A DNA stretch of 64,000 nt from DASQFI01 sp035633215 (GTDB lineage: Bacteria > Acidobacteriota > Vicinamibacteria > Vicinamibacterales > SCN-69-37), in contig DASQFI010000058.1 of assembly GCA_035633215.1 (NCBI GenBank), forward strand, positions 1 to 64,000, written 5' to 3'. The translations under genes and the position numbers were made by a program. Positions 40,610-49,198 of the stretch are shown here, piece after piece (position 1 is the stretch's first letter; each line of letters starts with the position of its first letter). The notes under the pieces were generated by a model that worked only from the letters and a program-made list of their open reading frames with translations, had not been told where the DNA came from and searched no databases.

Positions 40610-41178
40610 GGTCGTGCTCCCGCGAGCGTGTGAAAGCCGTCGCGAAACGCCACCCGGGCGCGCGTCAGCATGGACTCGGCTGCCTTGGCCGTGGACCCCA
40701 GCCGTTCAGCGATCTCGACGACCGAGAGTCCCTCGATGTACTTCCAGGTGAGCACGTCGCCGTACTGGCGAGGCAGATAATCGAGCGTGACACGGACACG
40801 GTCGGAGAGGTCGTGTCGCTCGAGTTCGGCGTACGGTCCCGGCCCGTCGTGCGCGAGCGATTCGATCTCGGCGCGAGTATCGGGATGATCGTCGAGCGGG
40901 AGCGTGACCGGCTGCCGGCCCGTCCGGGCCCAGTAGGCCGACAGTTCGTGGCGGCAGATCGTGCAGAGCCAGGTAAAGAGCGCCGCTTCGCCGCGCCACG
41001 AGCCAATCTTCCGCATGGCGATGACCAGCGCCGCCTGGACGACGTCCTCGGCGGCGTCTTCGTTGCCGAGCCGTCGCACGGCGAAGCGGAACAGGCGCGG
41101 GAAATACGCGTCGAAGAACACGTCGAACGCGCGCTCGTCGCCGGATCGCATGCGCTGAATGAGCTGGGCGTCATCCAT
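40606..41178 (-). CDS. ECF sigma factor of the FecR/TonB operon
   Basis: 190 residues. Region 2: MRSGDERAFDVFFDAYFPRL then FRFAVRRLGNEDAAEDVVQA. Region 4: LDYLPRQYGDVLTWKYIEGL and SVVEIAERLGSTAKAAESML. Standard ECF length. First gene of the operon, coupled to fecR-like by a 4-bp overlap. A fragment of the repeat described at 41278-41328 lies about 100 bp upstream. Confidence 0.88.
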   Translation of the reverse strand: MDDAQLIQRMRSGDERAFDVFFDAYFPRLFRFAVRRLGNEDAAEDVVQAALVIAMRKIGSWRGEAALFTWLCTICRHELSAYWARTGRQPVTLPLDDHPDTRAEIESLAHDGPGPYAELERHDLSDRVRVTLDYLPRQYGDVLTWKYIEGLSVVEIAERLGSTAKAAESMLTRARVAFRDGFHTLAGARP

Positions 41179-41277
41179 ATCAATCGGGGGACTTCGTCCC
41201 CCCGAACCCCCTTACACGCTCGCTCGCGGGGCCCCACGATCCCCACTCCGCTCGCGTGGCTCGCTGCGCTCGCATCG

Positions 41278-41328
41278 TCCGGCCGGGCGTCGCGTCTATT
41301 AGAGGGGCCGGCTGGCGAGAATCCTTCG
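41278..41328. repeat. Partial third copy of the 148-bp repeat
   Basis: Contains CCGGGCGTC then, at 41297-41328, ATTAGAGGGGCCGGCTGGCG and AGAATCCTTCGC, nearly identical to the central part of the copies at 42815 and 44151. Like them it lies upstream of a minus-strand gene (the sigma factor, start 41178). The flanks of the full-length copies are missing. Confidence 0.7.
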
Positions 41329-41480
41329 CGGATTCACAACGCCGCGGCGACTTAGCTCGCTCCCGGCGGGCAGCCTCTCGAACACGGTCTCGTTTGCCGT
41401 GCGGGGACACTATCACTCTTTCATGGCGCGCCATTGGCCGGTTCCCCTGAGACTTGCTCACGTATGCGGCCGCGGAACCT

Positions 41481-42791
41481 CTATCGTCCAGCGGTAAAGA
41501 ATTGCGCGCCTGGCATGGGCAGGATGGCCTCATTGGTGTGGCTGAATGCGTTGAGGTTGCCAGTGATAATCAGCCGGTTTCCGGTGCCCAGATTCGAGGC
41601 CGCGTCGCCGTACGTGTTCGCGCGTGGACCGCTTCCGATCACGTTGTGCATGGTCACGCGCAGCTCATTGCCATCTGCCCTGCCCGCAAGGTTCCTCGCT
41701 CCGAACAAATTCAGGTCTGTCGTTGTGGACGCCAGGCGGGTACCGTGGAGGATCAGTTCCATCTCGTTCGAGGCAATGGCGCCTGCCAGCGCACTCATCC
41801 TTCGCCCTGCGGCTGCCACGATCGCGCTTCCGAATCCCTCGATGCGATCGTCAACGGAGTGCATCGAGAGCTTGTTGTTCAATGTCTCTTCGGCGATCAG
41901 GGGGGCGAGCATCGGTGCGTCGCTTCCTCCATTGAAGCCCCAACCGATGGTGGCCGTGGCTGTGTCTGCGCGGTAGAGATTCCCAGTCGACTGAATCAAC
42001 GTCGTCGCACCGACCGTCGAGTCTGGCCGACTCACCCCGCCGTTGGCGGCAAGCCTGCCGATGACGTTCCGGCGCAAGTGCAACTCGATGTGGCTTCCGC
42101 TGGCGAAGTTGATGGCGAAGATGCCGTCCCCACCACCTGGCGAGCGGATGATGGATTGTGTGAGATGAACCGATACCCGTGACTGCTCGTGCGGTGCCGC
42201 TCCGCCGGCGCTGGAACTGTTTCGCGTGAGCGCCAGCAATCCGCGGCCAACCGGCCCGGTCAACCCAGGGCCCATCAAAGAGTTGGGGTTGATGATCTCG
42301 CACTCGGCAACCTGCGCCGAGACAGAGTCACTGGGATTTCGTGACGAGACCGCCACGACCGAACCGCCCGTAAAAGCGGGCCGGACGACATCCTGAATGA
42401 CAAGACCCTGAAGGGATGCACCGTCGCCAAGCGTCACGAAGTCGCCAGCGACTCCAGGCAGCGCGGCGATCACGGTCCGGCCCTCTGGCGCGAAGCCCGT
42501 GGGGAGGCCCGAGTTGTCATACCCCATCGCCCCTTCGCCTATGAGCGCGGTGCCGTCGGGCACCTGGATCGCGTGGTCGAGCAGGTATGTGCCGCGTTGC
42601 ACGAAGATGGTCAGGCCAGTGCCCGCCGAGAGCGCAGCGTCCAGTTCCGCCGCGGTGGTAACGACGATCGATCGCGAAGCCGTCGACAGCAGCGGCTCAG
42701 GTCGTGAGCGTTCAGAGCCTGACAGCGGAGTCACGAGCACGATCGCAGTGCAGGAAATAACCAGCCAAACAGCGAAACGTCGGTGCGACAT
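41481..42791 (-). CDS. Secreted parallel beta-helix (pectate-lyase-like fold) protein
   Basis: 436 residues with a signal peptide (FAVWLVISCTAIVLVTPLSG). The sequence has the short repeated hydrophobic rungs of a right-handed beta-helix: TIFVQRGTYLLDHAIQVPDG, TALIGEGAMGYDNSGLP, LGDGASLQGLVIQDVV, VSVHLTQSIIRSPGGG, ASGSHIELHLRRNVIGRL. No polysaccharide-lyase catalytic residues were recognised, so the role could be adhesion or polysaccharide binding or cleavage. It starts 23 bp after a 148-bp repeat. Confidence 0.7.
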   Translation of the reverse strand: MSHRRFAVWLVISCTAIVLVTPLSGSERSRPEPLLSTASRSIVVTTAAELDAALSAGTGLTIFVQRGTYLLDHAIQVPDGTALIGEGAMGYDNSGLPTGFAPEGRTVIAALPGVAGDFVTLGDGASLQGLVIQDVVRPAFTGGSVVAVSSRNPSDSVSAQVAECEIINPNSLMGPGLTGPVGRGLLALTRNSSSAGGAAPHEQSRVSVHLTQSIIRSPGGGDGIFAINFASGSHIELHLRRNVIGRLAANGGVSRPDSTVGATTLIQSTGNLYRADTATATIGWGFNGGSDAPMLAPLIAEETLNNKLSMHSVDDRIEGFGSAIVAAAGRRMSALAGAIASNEMELILHGTRLASTTTDLNLFGARNLAGRADGNELRVTMHNVIGSGPRANTYGDAASNLGTGNRLIITGNLNAFSHTNEAILPMPGAQFFTAGR

Positions 42792-42814
42792 TAGCGTCTC
42801 CTATCCTGGGCGGA

Positions 42815-42962
42815 CAGCCCGACATGAAGCCTGGCGAGCATCTCGTCGCAGGACGGCTGCCGGGCGTCATGTCCCTTAGAGGGGCCGGCTGGCCAGAATC
42901 CTTCGGCAGCCTTCGCCAACCGCTCGGTGCGCTCGCAGCTACGGCTGGCAGGCCGTGCCTGC
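42815..42962. repeat. 148-bp repeat, copy 1
   Basis: Runs from CAGCCCGACATGAAGCCTGG to AGGCCGTGCCTGC. It differs from copy 2 (44151-44298) at only four positions and has the same length. It contains several potential stems (GCCGGCTGGC, ACGGC-TGGCAG-GCCGT). It sits immediately 5' of the beta-helix gene on the minus strand. Confidence 0.9.
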
Positions 42963-43163
42963 GCGAGACCTGCGTACGGCCCCCGCGCCAAACGCGCCGG
43001 CGGTCAGCTCAAAGTGATCGACGATCTCGGATTAAACGCGCTCGTCATGCCGAGCGTCGCGCGACGCGACGACGAGGCGAAGGGGACGTTCGCCAGCTCG
43101 GCGGCGGCACGGGTCGGCGACTGGGCCGGATGTCAGCGGCATCGCCCGCGTGGGCGACGATGC

Positions 43164-44081
43164 CTACTTTTTCTCGGCGCTCCAGTAAGCGTTATTGCCG
43201 GGACAAGAAGCCGTGTTTATCGCCCCGTCGGCGAAGATGGGCGAGAGGAACTTGCCTGTAATGAAGACGCCGCCGCTGCCGGCAAATGAGAATGCGCCGT
43301 TGGCCACGATCGGCGGCGGGTCAAGCGTCAGGCTCGAGGCGCCGCACGAGACGCTGACGACCATGTTGTCCCGAATGGTCATCACGAACGGCCACTCAGC
43401 CCATGCAATCCCGTCGGCCCTCCCTTGCCAGTCCCCGTTCAAATCAAATGTGGCGGGCGAGGCGTACGTGAACTCACCGCTCCCGGCCTGGCCGTCCGGA
43501 TTGGTGACGATCACCTCCACCGTTCCAGCCGCATGGCCCGACGTGTATAACTGGATGGTCGTGCTGTTCACTAAATAGTGGTCAGTGCTCACGATGCCAT
43601 CGACGCGCAGGGTCAGGCCGAGCTTGAATCCGGTACCTCTGATGGTGATCGGTGTGCCGCCGCCGGTTGATCCGATGTTCGGGAGCAACTCGCTGATGAC
43701 CGGCCCAGTGGTCACGACGTACGCATACCCTCCGGGCACACTGGCTTGTGCCTGACTGAGCGCGCTGATCACGGTCACGTCCACTTTCCCCGCGGCGTGC
43801 GCAGGCATCGTGAGAGAGATGGTATACGCGCTGAGGACCGTCGCGTCGACGCGGCTGCCGTCAACAGTGACGGTATCGCCGGACTGGAATCCTGTCCCTG
43901 CGATCCTTGCGACCGTGCCTCCAACTCTCAATCCTTCAGCCGGAAACATCGACAGCACCGAAAATGTCGTCGGCGTCGACGTCGACGTCGGCGCTGACGG
44001 CGGCTTGCCGCAGCCAAGCGTGAGGACCACAGAGACGCCAAGACTGGCCATGACGACGCGTGCGACAGAACTGGTGCGCAT
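43164..44081 (-). CDS. IPT/TIG-domain lipoprotein
   Basis: 305 residues from ATG 44081, with GGGGAG eight bases upstream. Lipoprotein signal with lipobox LTLGC at residues about 20-24. Two IPT/TIG immunoglobulin-like domains are visible: VLSMFPAEGLRVGGTVARIA then GTGFQSGDTVTVDGSRVDAT, and ISELLPNIGSTGGGTPITIR then GTGFKLGLTLRVDG. A C-terminal beta domain begins FDLNGDWQGRADGIAWAEWP. An envelope-anchored surface protein of unknown ligand. Preceded by repeat copy 2 at a distance of 69 bp. Confidence 0.75.
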   Translation of the reverse strand: MRTSSVARVVMASLGVSVVLTLGCGKPPSAPTSTSTPTTFSVLSMFPAEGLRVGGTVARIAGTGFQSGDTVTVDGSRVDATVLSAYTISLTMPAHAAGKVDVTVISALSQAQASVPGGYAYVVTTGPVISELLPNIGSTGGGTPITIRGTGFKLGLTLRVDGIVSTDHYLVNSTTIQLYTSGHAAGTVEVIVTNPDGQAGSGEFTYASPATFDLNGDWQGRADGIAWAEWPFVMTIRDNMVVSVSCGASSLTLDPPPIVANGAFSFAGSGGVFITGKFLSPIFADGAINTASCPGNNAYWSAEKK

Positions 44082-44150
44082 ATGAACGCTCCCCAAGCCG
44101 GCGACCGGCCCTAAAGTTGCACCTTGAACTGGGTTCCGACGGTCTTGGAG

Positions 44151-44298
44151 CAGCCCGACATGAAGCCTGGCGAGCATCTCGTCGCCGGACGGCTGCCGGG
44201 CGTCATGTCCATTAGAGGGGCCGGCTGGCCAGAATCCTTCGCCAGCCTTCGCTAACCGCTCGGTGCGCTCGCAGCTACGGCTGGCAGGCCGTGCCTGC
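44151..44298. repeat. 148-bp repeat, copy 2
   Basis: Four mismatches relative to the copy at 42815-42962 over identical length, with sharp loss of similarity outside. It lies upstream of the IPT/TIG lipoprotein gene on the same strand arrangement as copy 1 relative to its gene. Confidence 0.9.
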
Positions 44299-44423
44299 AT
44301 TACTTGGCCTAGGCCGTCACGAGTTGCTCGAGCGCGCGGGCAGCGAAGCGTGGACCCTGGAGACACCGGCAATGTCAACATCGACCGGATTACCGTCCAA
44401 GTGAGGTTTCCTGCTATTGAGCC

Positions 44424-44701
44424 GTCTTCGTGGAGACGTTCCGAAGGGCGAAGGCGATAGCTACAAATCACAGCACGATGCACTTCACGGGAGGACCCAC
44501 GCAACTGGAGCAGCGGTGCGGCATCGGATGTACTGCCTGGCAGCATCAGGCCGTGAGGGCATTATGGGGGTCCAGGTCGGGGTTCAGATCGATTCAAGCG
44601 GTTCTAGCGGTTTGAGCGAAACCCTGCATGTATTGCTAATTGTTGATGTTACGCCACTTACGGCACTTGGCCCTCGGCTCCGAATCCCACCCTCTCCGCC
44701 A
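44424..44701 (+). repeat. Island-end repeat with tRNA-Ser tail, copy 1
   Basis: About 278 bp resembling 46394-46668 throughout (landmarks TTCGTGG..ACATTCCGA-like start, GCATCGGATGTACTGCCT, GCATTATGGGGGTCCAGG, TACGCCACTTACGGCA) and 58765-58911 over its last 145 bp. It ends with the 22-bp tRNA-Ser tail at 44680-44701, identical to the one at 35128. Interpreted as the distal end of an integrated island. Confidence 0.8.
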
Positions 44702-45064
44702 AAAACACCTCGCCCATCACGGCGTAAGACGTCTATTCATCTGAACGCGCGTTTGGCTCGAAACCTCACGGACAGCCGGCCGCCGGAACAATCTGAGGGC
44801 GCCGCCGGATCGTGTTGGCCGACCATCGGAAGCGATGGGGCACGAAGGCGGCTGACGCACTCAACGTGCACCTCAGGCCTGGGCACGTCGCGTCCATGCT
44901 CACGATGCCGCTGCTGCGGCGCATCTGAATGGCGTCGGCCCATGGGACGCGCGCTCGCTTGCCGGCGTCTGCGCTGCTCCTCGCAACCCAAGGCGCTCTC
45001 GGCCCTCGCTCCCGCGCGTCGACCATGCGCGCGCCTTCGACGACGACGTCGTTGACGCCGCAAT
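44702..45064. other. Intergenic stretch after island-end repeat 1
   Basis: No supportable gene; open frames here lack starts or recognisable products. It separates the att-like tail from the 3' end of the serine hydrolase gene. Confidence 0.4.
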
Positions 45065-46276
45065 CTACTTCACCAATCCGTACAACCGAATGAGTGCCTC
45101 CGACGCTTCGACCGTCGCCTTCCCTCCGGCGTCGCCGCCGCGATTCGTCACCGCAAGTAACGCGACGTCCCGTGCCGGCGCGATCCAAGCGAAGCAAAAG
45201 TTCATTCCGTTGCTACCAGTGTGGTTCAACACGACGCCATCCGCCCAAGGCGCCGACGCGACGCTCCATCCGAACGCGTAGGTGCCACCAAAACGCGCTT
45301 CGTGCAGCGCCGTGTACGTTTCGGATTTGAGCAGCGCACCTTTGCCATTTGCTCCGCGCAGCTGATCGAGCAGGAACTTCGCCCAGTCAGCGAGGGAGCA
45401 GCGCACCCTTCCCGCCGGCGCGACCACGTCCTCAACGTCCAGCCAGCTGCGGGGGCCTCCTGGATTGCCATTCGGGTTGTGGGGCCACGGCTGATCGAGC
45501 TGGCCGGGCGTGCCAGGGCCGCCGAACCCACATCCGCTCATGCCGAGCGATGTAAACACGCGTTCCCGGATCAGCGCTTCCCACGACTTACCGCCGACGC
45601 GCTCAGCCACGGCGCCGGCGATGACGTACCCAAGATTGGAGTACTCCATTTTTGTGCCCGGCAGCGAACGGAGTCTCTTCGATCCGGCTTTCCTCACGCT
45701 ATTCAGCCGCTGTTGAGTGACCGCCGGCGTCGAATGCCGGATGTCACTCCAGTTGAGGTCCCGATCCAATCCGGCGTAGTGGGTGAGTAGATGCGTCACC
45801 GTGATCGCACCGAAATTGCCACGGAATCGCGCGCGCAGTTCCGGAAAGAGCTCGGCAAGTGTCGTCTCCCACGTCAGCGCTCCCTGTTCGACGAACGTGG
45901 CGAGCAGCGTTGCGGTCATCGCCTTCGTGTTCGACCCGAGAAGCCACTGATCTTCGATTGTGGCGCGCAGATCCGTGCCGCGCTTCCGCACGCCGACGAC
46001 CGCAAACGTGATTGAACCATCGCGGCGAATGAATGCCGCGCCGAGTGCCGGCACGTTGTGCTTCAGCCGGATGGAATCGAGGCGCTCGGCCACCGCGCTG
46101 TCGCCCGACTGCGCGTAGGCGCGACCGGCGACGACGCACCCGACGATCAGGGCGGCGCGGATGCCGATTCGCGCTATTGCCAATGCCTGGCCATACGGAT
46201 GTGTCGAGTTGTACGGTCGGCGAAGAGGCCGAGTCAAGCCAGCCGTGCGGTCACCTGTCGTTGCGCCTCGCGGCAC
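45065..46276 (-). CDS. Exported serine hydrolase of the class C beta-lactamase/DD-peptidase family
   Basis: Up to 403 residues; the first 30 are unlikely to be translated, and the true start is probably nearer the signal segment IGIRAALIVGCVVAGRAYAQ. Catalytic motifs: SNTKAM (S-x-x-K, nucleophile Ser), YSN (Y-x-N) and HTGSN (the K/H-T-G box). LGYVIAGAVAERVGGKSWEA and VFTSLGMSGCGF are typical of the beta-lactamase-related serine hydrolases, which may act on peptidoglycan peptides, esters or D-amino-acid amides. It is the only gene between two island-end repeats, so it is the sole cargo of a 2-kb segment. Confidence 0.85.
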   Translation of the reverse strand: MPRGATTGDRTAGLTRPLRRPYNSTHPYGQALAIARIGIRAALIVGCVVAGRAYAQSGDSAVAERLDSIRLKHNVPALGAAFIRRDGSITFAVVGVRKRGTDLRATIEDQWLLGSNTKAMTATLLATFVEQGALTWETTLAELFPELRARFRGNFGAITVTHLLTHYAGLDRDLNWSDIRHSTPAVTQQRLNSVRKAGSKRLRSLPGTKMEYSNLGYVIAGAVAERVGGKSWEALIRERVFTSLGMSGCGFGGPGTPGQLDQPWPHNPNGNPGGPRSWLDVEDVVAPAGRVRCSLADWAKFLLDQLRGANGKGALLKSETYTALHEARFGGTYAFGWSVASAPWADGVVLNHTGSNGMNFCFAWIAPARDVALLAVTNRGGDAGGKATVEASEALIRLYGLVK

Positions 46277-46393
46277 GCCCGCGAAAACCGTGGTTCTGGA
46301 TGAGGAGCATCACGCCCAGGACCGATTCAGCTTTCGGGGCCTGCCCGCCGCAGCACCGGAGTCGCCGGCGCTCACCATTGCGCTTGATCCGCT

Positions 46394-46668
46394 TTCGTGG
46401 CCACATTCCGAGGGGCGAGTGCAATAGCCATAGGGATCTGGTTACGACGCACTCAGCTGGAGAGACCGATACCAGCGGATCAGCGGCGGCATCGGATGTA
46501 CTGCCTCGCAGCATCAGACCGTGGGGGCATTATGGGGGTCCAGGCCGTGATTTAGATCGATTCATGCGATTCTAGCGGATTAAGCGAAACCCCCATGTGC
46601 TGGTAAGTATTGACGTTACGCCACTTACGGCATTCGACCCTCGGCTCCGAATCCCACCCTCTGCGCCA
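46394..46668 (+). repeat. Island-end repeat with tRNA-Ser tail, copy 2
   Basis: About 275 bp homologous to 44424-44701, ending in the tRNA-Ser tail at 46647-46668 with one substitution (C to G at 46663). An A/T-rich segment with ACTTACAG follows, as after the tail at 35149. Confidence 0.8.
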
Positions 46669-46816
46669 ATTCTAAATAACTAACAATAAAAGACTTACAG
46701 ATCCAATCCAAGTTCGTGGGGGCGATTTTGGGGTTGCCGGCGTTGGACGCGTAGGAGCGCTTGCGGTCCACTTCAATACTCGTTAGGCGTCGAAAAGAAA
46801 CCGTTCGGAGGCGCAT

Positions 46817-47254
46817 GTGTCGGCACCCAAGACCAAACCCACAGAAGTCAGCGCCGAGAGTCATATCGCTGCCATTGCGAACGAGGAGCAACGGAATGAC
46901 GCCCAGACTCTGGTTGGTCTAATGCGAAGAGTTACGAAGCAAGAACCAAGGATGTGGGGGCCAAGCATCGTCGGATTCGGGAGCTACCATTACAAGTACG
47001 CCAGTGGTCACGAAGGCGATTCCGCTCTCGCTGGGTTCGCCGTGCGGGGAAGTGAGTTGGTTGTTTACATCGCGCCGGCCTTCGAAGGTCGTGACGTCTT
47101 GTTGGCCAAGCTTGGAAAGCACAAGACTGGGAAGGTATGTGTCTACATCAGGCGCCTCGCCAACGTCGATCTGAAGGTCCTGGAGACGTTGGTAGCCCGA
47201 TCGGTAGCAGACACGACGCGTCGCTATCCGCAAGCCAATGAAGACAACGCCTAA
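46817..47254 (+). CDS. DUF1801-family protein
   Basis: 145 residues from GTG 46817. RNDAQTLVGLMRRVTKQEPR, MWGPSIVGFGSYHYKYASGH, FAVRGSELVVYIAP and CVYIRRLANVDLKVLETLVA match the YdhG-like DUF1801 fold, small soluble proteins of unknown biochemical role. Complete and of usual length. Confidence 0.8.
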   Translation: MSAPKTKPTEVSAESHIAAIANEEQRNDAQTLVGLMRRVTKQEPRMWGPSIVGFGSYHYKYASGHEGDSALAGFAVRGSELVVYIAPAFEGRDVLLAKLGKHKTGKVCVYIRRLANVDLKVLETLVARSVADTTRRYPQANEDNA

Positions 47255-47326
47255 CCCTGTCTCGCACCGGACTCCCTTTGGCAACATTGCTTTGTCATGC
47301 AAAGTTAGTTGTGCGACAATAAGAAT

Positions 47327-48637
47327 ATGGTGAAGAAAGGGACGATCGCCCGCGCAGTGTTAGCCGCGGTGCTGATCCTCATCCTTCTCGCCATCGCCGT
47401 CGGCTACCGCGCAGTCGAGCAGAACTTCGGTACCGACACATCAATTCCGCCGGCCATCGCCCCGTCGTCCGCTGTCGAGGAGGCGCATCCGAGTTTCCTC
47501 TACGGCCGCATCGCCATCGCCGCCGGCGCGACGTACGAGGGACGACTCCGCTGGGGGCGGGGACGCGGCCAGGAGGCGTTCTGGGGCGACTATTTCAACG
47601 GCTTCAAGTCCCAGAACCCGTGGGCCGTTCACGTGCCGCCCGAACGGCTGGGCAAAGACCCGATCAAGATCTTCGGCATCGAAATCGGCGGCGGTAGCAA
47701 GCTCGATCTCGGCCGGCCCTTCATGGCGCGCTTCGGCGACATCGCTCGCATCGAGGTGCTCGGCCGTGACGTGCGGCTGACGCTCAAGAGCGGGACCGTA
47801 CTCATTACCAGTTATTCCTCCTTCAACGACCTCGATGATGGCGTGCGCGTGTGGGACCGCAGTCAGGGGATTCTGGACCTCGGCGCTCGACAGGTCCGCA
47901 CCATCGATTTTCTTCCCGCTCCCGGAGCAGGTCCGCTCCCTCATCGACTGCACGGCTCGGTGTACACGCGCTCTGGCGACTTCACTGGTTTCGTCCAGTG
48001 GAATCGGAACCAAGGCCTTGGCACCGACGAACTCGGCGGCCGCACCGCCGATGGTGATCTCCGCGTGCGCTTCGACACGATCCGGTCGATCGTGCGTGAG
48101 GTGCAGAGCTCGCTGGTCACGCTGCTCGACGGGCGTGAGATCTTGCTCACTGGCCCCGAGTCCGGCCACGCCAACCTCGGCATCTACGTCGACGATCCGC
48201 GCTTCGGTCGAGTGCTGGTCTCGTGGGACACTTTCGAGCGGCTCGACTTCAGTCCAGGGGGCAGCGGTCCGGCGTACGGCGACTTCCCGCCGGGCCTCCC
48301 ACTGACGGGCATCGTCACCACTCGCGCCGGCCGGCGCCTCGCGGGCCGGCTCGTCTACGACCTCGACGAGAGCGAGACCACCGAAACGCTCGACGCGCCC
48401 GCTCAGGGCGTGGACTATACGATTCCGTTCGGCTTGATCACCTCGATAGTGCTGCCCGGCCGCGAAGAGCGGGCCAGGGTGACGCTCTCTAACGGCGAGC
48501 AACTGCAGCTCGATCGCCGCGGCGACCTCGGCGAAGCGAATGCCGGCATGCTGATCTTCGTCGACGGCAGTCAGCGCCCAGAGTACGTGCTCTCGATCGA
48601 TGTCGAACGGGTTGATTTCCACCGCCCGAGTCGTTGA
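47327..48637 (+). CDS. Membrane-anchored beta-rich protein of unknown function
   Basis: 436 residues from ATG 47327. One N-terminal transmembrane helix (AVLAAVLILILLAIAVGYRA), then an extracytoplasmic region with repeated strand-turn units of similar design: GRIAIAAGATYEGRLRWGRG, LHGSVYTRSGDFTGFVQWNR, ITSIVLPGREERARVTLSNG. These look like tandem SH3-like or beta-sandwich repeats, each with G-x-(V/I)-x(6)-F/Y-x-G-x-(L/V)-x-W. Not assigned to a family. Confidence 0.65.
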   Translation: MVKKGTIARAVLAAVLILILLAIAVGYRAVEQNFGTDTSIPPAIAPSSAVEEAHPSFLYGRIAIAAGATYEGRLRWGRGRGQEAFWGDYFNGFKSQNPWAVHVPPERLGKDPIKIFGIEIGGGSKLDLGRPFMARFGDIARIEVLGRDVRLTLKSGTVLITSYSSFNDLDDGVRVWDRSQGILDLGARQVRTIDFLPAPGAGPLPHRLHGSVYTRSGDFTGFVQWNRNQGLGTDELGGRTADGDLRVRFDTIRSIVREVQSSLVTLLDGREILLTGPESGHANLGIYVDDPRFGRVLVSWDTFERLDFSPGGSGPAYGDFPPGLPLTGIVTTRAGRRLAGRLVYDLDESETTETLDAPAQGVDYTIPFGLITSIVLPGREERARVTLSNGEQLQLDRRGDLGEANAGMLIFVDGSQRPEYVLSIDVERVDFHRPSR

Positions 48638-48678
48638 TTACTCACGACGTCGCGGTTTCTCCGAAGGCGATGAACGCT

Positions 48679-49119
48679 TCAGAAGAGTTCCTCGGCCAGC
48701 GCGACGATGATGCCCGCAGGGCCTCGCATGTAGCAGAGTCTGTACTTGTCCTCGTACTGGGCCACCTCGCCGAGGAGTTCGGCGCCGTTGGCGCGCAGGC
48801 GAGCGACAGTGTCGTCGACGCTTTCGACTGTAAACATGACGCTCCGGAGGCCCAGCGTGTTCGGCGGTGCGATCGCCGGTTCGATCTCGACCAGTTGTGG
48901 ATGGCGAAACTTCGTCAGCTCAAGCCGCCCGTGCCCATCTGGAGTCCGCATCATAGCGATGTCGACTTGGACACTTTCGAGCCCGTTGACCCGGTCCACC
49001 CACGGGCCCTCGACCGGCGTCTCGCCTTCGAGCGTCATGCCGAGCGCGGTGAAAAAAGCGATAGCGGGTGCAAGGTCGTCGACGACGACGCTGACGTGGT
49101 CCAATCTTTTGATCGCCAC
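48679..49119 (-). CDS. VOC-family (glyoxalase/bleomycin-resistance-like) protein
   Basis: 146 residues: MAIKRLDHVSVVVDDLAPAI then AFFTALGMTLEG, VDIAMMRTPDGHGRLELTKF, SVMFTVESVDDTVARLRANG and YMRGPAGIIVALAEELF. Two beta-alpha-beta-beta-beta units with metal ligand candidates His (near residue 8) and Glu at the C-terminal VALAEE. Substrate unknown. Confidence 0.85.
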   Translation of the reverse strand: MAIKRLDHVSVVVDDLAPAIAFFTALGMTLEGETPVEGPWVDRVNGLESVQVDIAMMRTPDGHGRLELTKFRHPQLVEIEPAIAPPNTLGLRSVMFTVESVDDTVARLRANGAELLGEVAQYEDKYRLCYMRGPAGIIVALAEELF

Positions 49120-49198
49120 GTCCCTAGGTATAGCAGAGGCCGTGCGCGGCGGTCGAGGCCGACCGTTCTCGCGAGTTGGACGCCGGCCGCAGGGTACC

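Noticed and set aside
42815..44298. Integron gene-cassette array
   Set aside because: The repeats lie 5' and not 3' of the genes, no integron integrase is seen, and attC core sites were not recognised.
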